Source of the DNA: Ravibacter sp964562455
GTDB taxonomy: Bacteria > Bacteroidota > Bacteroidia > Cytophagales > Spirosomataceae
DNA: 20,837 nucleotides
NCBI GenBank assembly: GCA_964562455.1
Contig: CAZLTN010000096.1
Location: 1 to 20,837, forward strand
Direction of reading: 5' to 3'
Both the position numbers and the translations under genes were made by a program. Below, in pieces: positions 1 through 8,038 of the stretch (its first letter is position 1; every line of letters begins with the position of its first letter). A model generated the notes under the pieces. That model saw nothing but the letters and a program-made list of their open reading frames with translations, ran no database searches and had not been told where the DNA came from.

Positions 1-1796
1 AGGTCCCGTTGCTGATGTCGGTATGGGACGACGGGTACGGAATTTCCGTGCCGGTATCTTACCAAACTACCAAAAGCAGTATTTCAGAAGCCCTCCAGGG
101 GCTAAAAAGGGAAGCAGATATTCCGGGTATCGAAATTTTCAGAGTGGCGGGCTGGAATTATCCCGAACTTATCGAAACATACAGGATAGCTACAGAAATA
201 TGCCGCAAGGAACATGTACCTGTCCTGGTCCATGTAGATGAACTTACCCAGCCTTCCGGACATTCGTCGTCGGGGTCGCACGAAAGATATAAGTCTAAGG
301 AACGTCTTGACTGGGAAGCAGAGTATGATTGTAATTCACAGTTCAGGACGTGGATACTTCAGAACGGGATTGCGACCGAGGATGAGCTTGAAATCATTGA
401 AAAAGAAGCAAAAACAAAAGTAAAAGCTGCGCGTGACGAAGCGTGGGGCGCATACCGCCAATCATATAAGGAAGACCAGGAGTCGATAAATGCGCTCCTT
501 AAAAGCCTGACCCAGGAAACGGGAAGGAAAGAGGAGATGACGGAAGTAACCCGGCAGCTTTTTTCCGTTCAATTCCCGATCAGGCGGGATTTCATGCACG
601 CGGCGTCAAAAGCGCTGAGAATTGTAAGGGACGAGGATGTGCCCTCGAAGACCGCCTTAAAGGCCTGGTTCGGACAAGCCAGGAAGGCTAATGAAGAGCG
701 GTTTAATACTTTTCTTTACGCTTCCGGTAAGCAATCGCCGTTACAGGTTGAGCCCGTTGCTCCGCTTTATGAAGGCGACCCGGTAAGAGTCGACGGGAGG
801 GAGATTATCCGTGACTATTTTGATGCCTTGTTTGCGAAAGACCCGCGGGTGGTAGCACTCGGTGAAGACATTGGTTTGATCGGCGACGTTAACCAGGGCT
901 TTGCGGGCCTGCAGGAAAAGCATGGAGAAATAAGGATTACAGATACCGGTATCCGGGAAACTACCATTATAGGACAGGGCATCGGACTGGCTATCAGGGG
1001 CTTACGCCCCATGGTGGAAATACAGTATTTTGACTACACCTATTATACGCTCGCTACGCTTACCGACGACCTGGCCTGCCTCAGGTACCGCACGGCGGGA
1101 GGACAGCAGGCGCCGCTTATTATACGCACCCGGGGCCACCGCCTCGAAGGAATATGGCATTCGGGCTCTCCTGTCGGGACCATGCTGAGCAGCTTGCGAG
1201 GGCTGCATGTGGTGGCGCCACGTAATTTTACCCAGGCAGCCGGGTTATACAATACGCTTTTCAAAGGAATGGACCCGGCGCTTGTGATCGAGCCGCTGAA
1301 TGCTTACCGGCAAAAGGAGCTTCGCCCTTCCAACCTGGGTGAATATTATATTCCGTTGGGGCAGCCGGAAATTCTGAGAGAAGGCAATGACGTTACGATA
1401 GTTACTTACGGATCCATGTGCCGTATCGTGCTCGAAGCGGCGGCACAACTTGAGAAAGCAGGGATCGACGTGGAAGTGATCGACGTGCAGACGCTCCTTC
1501 CCTTCGATGTAGATCACCGGATCGTGGAATCGGTTAAAAAAACCAACCGTGTGATTTTCGCGGATGAAGACGTGCCCGGCAGCGCAAGTGCCTATATGAT
1601 GCAGCAGGTTCTGGAAGGCCAGCAGGCTTACAGATGGCTGGATTCTGCACCACAGACTATTTCAGCGAAACCCCATCGTCCTGCATACGGCTCTGACGGA
1701 GATTATTTTTCCAAGCCCAATGTCGATGAAATATTCGACAGGGTATATGCGTTGATGCATGAGTCGGCGCCGGACAGGTTCCCACCGGTCATTTAA
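1..1796 (+). CDS. 2-oxoacid (branched-chain type) dehydrogenase E1, fused alpha and beta subunits, 5'-truncated
   Basis: Thiamine-diphosphate E1 component of a 2-oxoacid dehydrogenase complex, which decarboxylates a 2-oxoacid and passes the acyl group to the lipoyl E2. The gene enters from the left edge; codons are in frame from base 3. The first ~160 visible residues are the C-terminal part of an E1-alpha chain (WDDGYGISVP, then a GHSSSGSHERYKS segment). A charged linker follows, then a complete E1-beta half from about base 780: transketolase pyrimidine-binding domain (VVALGEDIG, ITDTGIRETTIIGQGIGLA, whose RET glutamate at 957-959 sits where E1-beta contacts thiamine) and the transketolase C-terminal domain (VTIVTYGSM, VIDVQTLLPFD). 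Alpha and beta are separate chains in many bacteria; the single-chain form occurs in Bacteroidota. Substrate preference (branched-chain, pyruvate or other) cannot be fixed from this part. The stop is at 1794-1796, and the next gene begins 83 bp later. Confidence 0.93.
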   Translation, partial: VPLLMSVWDDGYGISVPVSYQTTKSSISEALQGLKREADIPGIEIFRVAGWNYPELIETYRIATEICRKEHVPVLVHVDELTQPSGHSSSGSHERYKSKERLDWEAEYDCNSQFRTWILQNGIATEDELEIIEKEAKTKVKAARDEAWGAYRQSYKEDQESINALLKSLTQETGRKEEMTEVTRQLFSVQFPIRRDFMHAASKALRIVRDEDVPSKTALKAWFGQARKANEERFNTFLYASGKQSPLQVEPVAPLYEGDPVRVDGREIIRDYFDALFAKDPRVVALGEDIGLIGDVNQGFAGLQEKHGEIRITDTGIRETTIIGQGIGLAIRGLRPMVEIQYFDYTYYTLATLTDDLACLRYRTAGGQQAPLIIRTRGHRLEGIWHSGSPVGTMLSSLRGLHVVAPRNFTQAAGLYNTLFKGMDPALVIEPLNAYRQKELRPSNLGEYYIPLGQPEILREGNDVTIVTYGSMCRIVLEAAAQLEKAGIDVEVIDVQTLLPFDVDHRIVESVKKTNRVIFADEDVPGSASAYMMQQVLEGQQAYRWLDSAPQTISAKPHRPAYGSDGDYFSKPNVDEIFDRVYALMHESAPDRFPPVI

Positions 1797-1879
1797 ACCG
1801 TCCGCTCCAACTTTTGTCTGAAGGAACGAGTCCTGTATCAAAGCATTGTTTCTCCATACCGTCTTCGGACTGTTCTACT

Positions 1880-4800
1880 ATGAAATTTCATCTCAGATAT
1901 CTTGCTGTTTTTATTTTTTTATTCGCAGCTATGCCCGGACATGGTCAGAAAGTCAAAACCTATGATGCGGAATGGAAGAGTGTCGAGGAATTTACGAAAA
2001 ACGGGTTGCCTCAGTCTGCGCTGAAGGAAGTAAACCGGATTTACGGGTTGGCTAAAAAGGAAAACCAGGAAGCACAGGTAATCAAATCACTGGTATACAG
2101 GCTGAATCTTCAGACTGAGCTGCGGGAGGATCATCAGGACTTTGTGCTCAAATCCCTGAAAGAGGAAATAGAAGCGGCAAAAGAACCCGCGAAGTCTATC
2201 CTTTACGCCCTGCTTGCCGATGCTTACCGGAGCCGGTATGAGTCGCTCAGGTGGCAGATCATGGGAAGGACGACGGTGGCCGGCCAGAAAACCGCTGATC
2301 CGGATACCTGGTCGGTTACCGATTTCATGGATGAAATCAGCACCTGCTATATCAGGTCCATTAAGGAGGAATCGCTGCTGAAAGCTACCAGGTTAGATCC
2401 TTTTGACGCTATTATCACGAAAGGGAATACCCGGCGCCTCCGCCCTACCCTGTATGACCTGCTGGTGCATAAGGCGCTGATCTTCTTTACCAGCGAAGAG
2501 CGGACGATCAGTAAGCCGGCATATGCCTTTGAAATAGATATGCCGGAGGCGTTTGCAGATGCGGCTGTTTTTGCGAGAGCTGCGTTCCTGAACAAGGATT
2601 CGCTGTCCCTCGATTACAGGGCTTTGCGACTTTACCAGAAATTGCTGCTCTTTCACCTGAACGACGCCGATCCCGCAGCCCTCATCGATGCAGATATCCA
2701 GAGAATAGATTACGTATATCGCAAGTCCGTACACCCGGAAAAGGAGCAGTTGTACCAGTCGGCGCTTAGAAATATCACTCAGAAATACGGGTCTGATCCG
2801 GCTTCTGCGCAGGCCTCTTTTCTCCTGGCGCAATGGTACGTTCAGAAGGCGGCTACCTATCAGCCCTATGGCGATACTACACACCGGTATGCAGCCGTTA
2901 CGGCATTTAAAATAGCCGATTCGGTAAGCAGGAAATTTCCCGGCTCGGAAGGGGGTGTCAATCTGCATAACCTGAAGATCGGGATAGAAGAAAAGCAGCT
3001 TCTTTTCAACATTGAAAAAGTAAATATCCCGGCGAAGCCGATGCGGATTTCCGTTCAGTATAAAAATACGGACAAGGTATATTTCCGGATCGTAAAAGGG
3101 ACGCAAAGTCTCAGGGATATCGGTAATAGAGAGGGTCAGGACAAGCTCCTGGAAGCCATTGACAAAGAGCCGGTTGTGAAGCAATGGACCCAGCAGCTCC
3201 CCGACCCGAAGGATTTTCAGACCCACCGCACGGAAGTAAAAGCCGATCCGCTGCCGGTCGGCGAATATTACCTGGTGGCGTCAACGGACCAGAGGCTGAA
3301 TGCAACGGGCCATACGCGGTCTTTTGCAACATTTTATGTGTCTAATATTTCGTTTGTCAACCTCGGGGATGACTATTTCTTGCTGCATCGCGAAACCGGT
3401 CAACCGCTCAACAGTGTGAAGGTGCAGACGTGGTACCACCGTGCCCGGAATAATGCTTCAGGCTATGTAAGAGAAAAAGGAAAAGCCTACACCACAGACA
3501 AAAACGGGTATTTCAGGCTGGAAAATGAAGGTGTTCAGAACAGAAATATGTTACTCCTGGAGTTTACCGGCAAGGAAGACCGCCTGCTGATAGATGAGCA
3601 GCAATACATACCCATCGTCAGGATGGGTGTGGAGAAGGAGATAAAAGATGATCAAAGAGTGTTCTTCTTTACGGATAGATCTATTTACCGTCCGGGCCAG
3701 CCGCTTTATTTTAAAGGGATTCTTTTGAATAAAAAAGCGGGCGAGCAGCGTTCCGATATCGTCCCGGACCAGAAGATAACAATCCGCCTTTTTGACGCGA
3801 ATTCCCAGATGGTAGATTCTGTCAGTCTTACCACCAACGAGTTCGGCTCGGTATCCGGAACGTTTCAACTTCCGACGGGAGGGCTTAACGGACAGTTCCG
3901 GATAGAAGCATCGAAGATAAGGGGCGTTTCCTATTTTAGCGTAGAGGAATACAAAAGACCGAAGTATAAAGTAGATATTGAAAAGCCCTCACTGGCTTAT
4001 AAAGTGAACGATACCATTACGGTAACCGGAGTGGCGAAGGCTTTTGCCGGCAATGGTATAGACGGTGCAATGGTGAAATACCGGATTGAACGGATCGCCC
4101 GATTCCCCTACCCCTGGTTTTTCCGCGGATGGTGGCCGGTTTCGGCCCCGATGCAGATAGCGCATGGAGAAACGGCTACGGACGCCGATGGGAAATTTAC
4201 CGTCAGCTTTGCGGCAATACCTGACAGGACTGTGGCGCAGGAGCACGACCCGGTATTCGATTACGTGGTGTCCGCAGACGTGACTGACGGCAGCGGCGAA
4301 ACCAGGTCAGCCCGGCAAACTGTTTCGGCGGCTTATAAAGCGATTGCAATGAACGTAAATCTGCCTGAAAAGTTAGAGAAAGATAGCATCCGGGTGCTGA
4401 ATGTACGGACTGAGAATATGAATGGGAAATTCCTGCCGGCAGCAGTTACGTTAACTGCCAGGAAGCTGGCGCCGGAAATGCGTTTGATGAGGAACCGGCT
4501 ATGGGAAAGGCCCGACCAGTTTGTATTGTCAAAAGCAGAATTTCTGAAGCTTTTTCCCAACGACGAATACGATAACGAGCAGGATCCGGCATATTGGAAA
4601 AAAGGAGAGCCGGTGCTGACCGCAGCGGGAGCTTCACGGGACGACGGAAAGTGGGAATTGTCTGACCGAAACGCACTGACCCCCGGATTTTATGAATTTG
4701 AATTTGTTGCAACGGGTCCTGATGGAGAAACTGTAAAAGATGTAAAGATCGTTGAGATTGTAGATTCGAAGCAAGATGAGCTTGGCCGGCCTGCCTACCT

Positions 4801-7800
4801 CTGGACAAAAGAGAGCGACCCGGTGGAGCCGGGAGGGAAGGCGCAGATAAAGCTGGGAACTTCAGCCGGCCAGGTTTTTATGATACAGGTTATCGACAGG
4901 TCTGAAACGCCGGGAACTGCTAAAACATATCGTTTCCCGGTTCAGAAAACCGGGATCAGCTCCTACAGATTCGATGCAACGGAGCAGGATCGCGGAGGCT
5001 ATGGAGTAGGCTTCCTTTTTGTAAAAGATAACCGCGTTTTCCGGTTTCAGGACGCCATTAAGGTACCTTGGACCAATAAAGAGCTGAATATAACCTATGG
5101 AACATTCCGTGATAAAACTTTGCCGGGTAGCGAAGAAACCTGGGCGCTGACCGTCTCCGGTCCGAAGAAAGAAAAAATGACGGCAGAGTTGCTGGCCGGT
5201 ATGTACGATGCCTCCCTGGATGAATTCAGGATGCACGAGTGGCAAAAGCCGGCTATCTGGCAGAGCTATTTCGGCCGTATCTCCTGGAATGGCCACGTGG
5301 CTTTCGGGCAGAAGCATGGACAGCAGGTATACATCGGGACCGGCAGGAATTACAAGGATTTTACCAAGATTTATGACAGGCTTATTTCGCTGCCGGGAGC
5401 TCTGGACGAAGTAATTATAACCGGATATGGAGGGAGACGGACGAGTAGGTCAAGAGAATCGATGCGCATAATGGGGGTGCCGGCCGCAGCCGCTGAAGTA
5501 GCCCTGAATGAGTCGGTGCAAATGAAGGCAGATTTTTCGGCCGATCAGTTCGTGAAAAAGGACGAGGACGATACGGCTAAGCCGGAGCAGATGGACCAGC
5601 CGGTACGAAAGGACTTCAGGGAAACGGCATTTTTCTTTCCGCAGCTCCGCTCCAACCAGGACGGGACCGTCACCTTTTCGTTTACCATGCCGGAAGCGCT
5701 TACGAAATGGAAATTCCAGGCTTTCAGCCATACAAAAGAGCTGGCGTTCGGTTACAGCACGCAGGAAATCATCACCCAGAAAGAGTTGATGGTACAGCCG
5801 AACATTCCCCGCTTTGTGCGGATCGGCGACAAGGTGGCGATCAGCACGAAAGTGGTCAACCTGTCGGACAAGGCGCTGGAAGGAAAGGCAACGTTGTTGT
5901 TGATGGATGCTGTTACAGGACAATCGCTGAACCAAAAGTTCGGAGCGGTAACGGACGAAGTGTCGTTTGCAGTTCCGGCAGGGCAAAGTACCGCGGTCCT
6001 GTTCCCGGTTTCGGTCCCTGACGGATATCCTGATCCCGTAACTGTCAGGATCACCGCTGTTGCCGGGGCATTTAACGACGGCGAAGACAATACCCTGCCG
6101 GTGCTGACCAACCAGATGCTGATAACGGAAACACTGCCGTTGTCGTTGAGAGGAACCGGGAGCAGGGCTTTCACTTTTGAAAAGTTGCTGAACAGCAAGC
6201 CCGGCGGGACTCTGAAAAATCACGGGCTTACGGTAGAGTACACAGGAAACCCGGCATGGTATGCGGTTCAGGCACTGCCCTACCTGATGGAATACCCCTA
6301 CGATTGCGCAGAGCAGACCTGGAACCGGTATTATGCCAATGCGCTCGCGGCGCATATTGCAAACAGTTCGCCCCGGATAGAACAGATTTTCAAAACCTGG
6401 CGGGACCTGGATACGAACGCTCTTTTATCCAACCTTCAAAAGAACCAGGAGCTGAAGTCGTTGCTTCTGGAAGAGACGCCATGGGTGCTGGCAGCCAAAA
6501 GCGAGGCTGAGCAGAAGCGGAACCTGGCGCTGCTGTTCGACCTGGTGAAAATGAAGTCCGAAGCAGACGGCGCGCTATCGAAACTAAAGCAGATGCAGCA
6601 GCCGGACGGAAGCTTTCCCTGGTTTGCCGGCGGGCCCGGCGATCGGTTCGTGACCCAGTATATCCTTTCGGGAATAGGCCATCTTCAGCGTCTTACAAAG
6701 GCCGGCCAGGAACAAAGGCAGACATTGAACGACATTGTTTTCCAGGCATTGAATTACCTGGATTCCAGGATTGCGAAAGATTATACCGAGCTGGTCAGGA
6801 ACAAGACGGATCTCAAAAAGTATACGCCTTCGCCCATTATTGTGCAGTACCTGTATATGCGGTCCTTCTTCCCCGAATTTGAAGTACCTGCAGATGTGAA
6901 GAAGGCTTACGGGTATTTCCTCGGCCGCCTCGCCGCTACCTGGACCGGACAGGGCAAATACATGCAGGCCATGACTGCCCTGACATTATCCAGGACAGGC
7001 AATAAAACCGTTGCCAATGCCGTCATTAAATCCCTCAGGGAAACTGCGATCCGTAATGCCGGGCTGGGGACTTACTGGAAGAATGTTCGCCGTAGCTGGT
7101 GGTGGCAGGAAGCCCCGATAGAACAGCATGCCTTGCTTGTGGAGGCTTTTGAAGAGGTGGCTGCTGACCGGGAAATGGCAGACGGTATACGTACCTGGCT
7201 GCTGACCAATAAGCAGACCAATCGCTGGGAGAGCACAAAGGCTACGGCGGAAGCCTGCTATGCATTGCTGCTTCGGGGCAGCGAATGGCTCAGCGACAAT
7301 CCTGAAGTGAAGATCGTAGTGGGTTCGACGACTATATCTTCCGCAGAAGGGAATGAAGCCGGCACCGGTTACATCAAAAAGAGCATCCCGGGAAATGAGG
7401 TAAGCCCCGCCCAGGGAAAGATTGAATTGTCGGTTTCGGGCACTGGCGAGGTGAACGGCAGGCCGTCTTGGGGAGGAGTGTACTGGCAGTATTTCGAGGA
7501 CCTGGATAAAATTACGTTTTCAGAAACGCCTCTGAAGCTCAAAAAGCTACTTTTCGTGGAAACGAACACCGATCACGGGCCGGTTCTCAAACCGCTGGAA
7601 AACGGCAATGAGGTGAAAGTCGGCGATAAGATCAAAGTCCGGATCGAGCTGTCAGTCGACCGGGATATGGAATACGTGCACATGAAAGACATGCGGGCCT
7701 CTGGCCTGGAGCCTGTCAATGTGATCAGCAGCTATAAATGGCAGGGAGGACTTGTTTACTACGAGTCGACCAAAGATGCTGCTACCAATTTCTTTTTCAA

Positions 7801-7951
7801 CCATCTGCCCAAAGGGAAATATGTATTTGAGTATCCGCTGAATGTATCGCACCAGGGAGACTTCAGCAACGGGGTAACGACCATTCAATGTATGTATGCG
7901 CCGGAGTTTACGGCCCATTCGGAGGGAGTACGTCTTACTGTGGGGCGATAA
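1880..7951 (+). CDS. Secreted alpha-2-macroglobulin family protein with CAEQ thioester
   Basis: Very large (2023 aa) bacterial alpha-2-macroglobulin. Family members are thought to trap proteases in the periplasm by covalent thioester capture. The ATG at 1880 is chosen because it opens a signal peptide (MKFHLRYLAVFIFLFAAMPGHGQ); 22 in-frame codons lie upstream without signal character. No lipobox cysteine is seen, so it is probably soluble. The MG2 motif TDRSIYRPGQPLYFKG is at ~598-613. The A2M domain, with RETAFFFPQL and MPEALTKWKFQAF, begins near 1244. The thioester C1476-A-E-Q1479 (codons 6305-6316) lies in the helical TED toroid, ~1450-1760. A C-terminal beta domain ends the protein. Residues 1175-1243 are low-complexity and charged and lie where a bait region is expected; they start with LDEVIITGYG, normally a hallmark of SusC-type receptors. 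No PBP1C gene is adjacent. Family assignment is firm; the protease-trap role is from family knowledge. Confidence 0.95.
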   Translation: MKFHLRYLAVFIFLFAAMPGHGQKVKTYDAEWKSVEEFTKNGLPQSALKEVNRIYGLAKKENQEAQVIKSLVYRLNLQTELREDHQDFVLKSLKEEIEAAKEPAKSILYALLADAYRSRYESLRWQIMGRTTVAGQKTADPDTWSVTDFMDEISTCYIRSIKEESLLKATRLDPFDAIITKGNTRRLRPTLYDLLVHKALIFFTSEERTISKPAYAFEIDMPEAFADAAVFARAAFLNKDSLSLDYRALRLYQKLLLFHLNDADPAALIDADIQRIDYVYRKSVHPEKEQLYQSALRNITQKYGSDPASAQASFLLAQWYVQKAATYQPYGDTTHRYAAVTAFKIADSVSRKFPGSEGGVNLHNLKIGIEEKQLLFNIEKVNIPAKPMRISVQYKNTDKVYFRIVKGTQSLRDIGNREGQDKLLEAIDKEPVVKQWTQQLPDPKDFQTHRTEVKADPLPVGEYYLVASTDQRLNATGHTRSFATFYVSNISFVNLGDDYFLLHRETGQPLNSVKVQTWYHRARNNASGYVREKGKAYTTDKNGYFRLENEGVQNRNMLLLEFTGKEDRLLIDEQQYIPIVRMGVEKEIKDDQRVFFFTDRSIYRPGQPLYFKGILLNKKAGEQRSDIVPDQKITIRLFDANSQMVDSVSLTTNEFGSVSGTFQLPTGGLNGQFRIEASKIRGVSYFSVEEYKRPKYKVDIEKPSLAYKVNDTITVTGVAKAFAGNGIDGAMVKYRIERIARFPYPWFFRGWWPVSAPMQIAHGETATDADGKFTVSFAAIPDRTVAQEHDPVFDYVVSADVTDGSGETRSARQTVSAAYKAIAMNVNLPEKLEKDSIRVLNVRTENMNGKFLPAAVTLTARKLAPEMRLMRNRLWERPDQFVLSKAEFLKLFPNDEYDNEQDPAYWKKGEPVLTAAGASRDDGKWELSDRNALTPGFYEFEFVATGPDGETVKDVKIVEIVDSKQDELGRPAYLWTKESDPVEPGGKAQIKLGTSAGQVFMIQVIDRSETPGTAKTYRFPVQKTGISSYRFDATEQDRGGYGVGFLFVKDNRVFRFQDAIKVPWTNKELNITYGTFRDKTLPGSEETWALTVSGPKKEKMTAELLAGMYDASLDEFRMHEWQKPAIWQSYFGRISWNGHVAFGQKHGQQVYIGTGRNYKDFTKIYDRLISLPGALDEVIITGYGGRRTSRSRESMRIMGVPAAAAEVALNESVQMKADFSADQFVKKDEDDTAKPEQMDQPVRKDFRETAFFFPQLRSNQDGTVTFSFTMPEALTKWKFQAFSHTKELAFGYSTQEIITQKELMVQPNIPRFVRIGDKVAISTKVVNLSDKALEGKATLLLMDAVTGQSLNQKFGAVTDEVSFAVPAGQSTAVLFPVSVPDGYPDPVTVRITAVAGAFNDGEDNTLPVLTNQMLITETLPLSLRGTGSRAFTFEKLLNSKPGGTLKNHGLTVEYTGNPAWYAVQALPYLMEYPYDCAEQTWNRYYANALAAHIANSSPRIEQIFKTWRDLDTNALLSNLQKNQELKSLLLEETPWVLAAKSEAEQKRNLALLFDLVKMKSEADGALSKLKQMQQPDGSFPWFAGGPGDRFVTQYILSGIGHLQRLTKAGQEQRQTLNDIVFQALNYLDSRIAKDYTELVRNKTDLKKYTPSPIIVQYLYMRSFFPEFEVPADVKKAYGYFLGRLAATWTGQGKYMQAMTALTLSRTGNKTVANAVIKSLRETAIRNAGLGTYWKNVRRSWWWQEAPIEQHALLVEAFEEVAADREMADGIRTWLLTNKQTNRWESTKATAEACYALLLRGSEWLSDNPEVKIVVGSTTISSAEGNEAGTGYIKKSIPGNEVSPAQGKIELSVSGTGEVNGRPSWGGVYWQYFEDLDKITFSETPLKLKKLLFVETNTDHGPVLKPLENGNEVKVGDKIKVRIELSVDRDMEYVHMKDMRASGLEPVNVISSYKWQGGLVYYESTKDAATNFFFNHLPKGKYVFEYPLNVSHQGDFSNGVTTIQCMYAPEFTAHSEGVRLTVGR
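5402..5608 (+). other. Probable bait region of the macroglobulin, opened by a SusC-like motif
   Basis: Codons 1175-1243 of the macroglobulin gene. The segment begins LDEVIITGYG, then GGRRTSRSRESMR, an alanine-rich stretch and a long acidic and lysine-rich tail, and ends just before the A2M (MG7-like) domain. In the family the protease-sensitive bait loop lies just before this domain; several arginines here would be trypsin-type sites. The bait assignment is inferred from position and composition only. Confidence 0.5.
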
Positions 7952-7954
7952 CCG

Positions 7955-7982
7955 GTAGAGACGCAAGGCATTGCGTCTTTAC
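7955..7982. repeat. 28-bp dispersed palindromic repeat, copy 1
   Basis: Arms GTAGAGACGCAA and TTGCGTCTTTAC are complementary except for one position and flank a 4-nt centre GGCA. It starts four bases after the macroglobulin stop codon. It could fold as a hairpin in RNA but has no clear T-run after it, so it is listed as a repeat, not as a terminator. The reverse complement of the copy at 12297-12324 matches it at 21 of 28 positions. Confidence 0.75.
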
Positions 7983-7983
7983 T

Positions 7984-8011
7984 TATCTAGCGCAATGCCT
8001 TGCGTCTTTAC
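7984..8011. repeat. 28-bp dispersed palindromic repeat, inverted and partly degraded copy 2
   Basis: The right 22 bases (7990-8011) match copy 1 in inverted orientation. Bases 7991-8007 are an exact 17-bp reverse complement of 7959-7975, so the two copies can also form one 17-bp stem with a 15-nt loop. The left arm (7984-7989) no longer matches. It leaves only 27 nt before the start codon of the next gene, so any promoter of that gene lies in or upstream of these repeats. Confidence 0.7.
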
Positions 8012-8038
8012 AGGTTACAGGCTATTATTATTGTTATT

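Noticed and set aside
2393..3226. 277-codon open frame on the minus strand inside the macroglobulin N-terminus
   Set aside because: Same reason: shadow of a well-supported gene, no motif or start context.
5450..6355. 301-codon open frame on the minus strand inside the macroglobulin gene
   Set aside because: The plus strand here encodes the A2M domain and the thioester; the antisense product has no recognisable features.
7955..8011. Short CRISPR-like array or rho-independent terminator
   Set aside because: Only two inverted copies with no regular spacers, and no T-run directly after either stem; a palindromic dispersed repeat explains it better.
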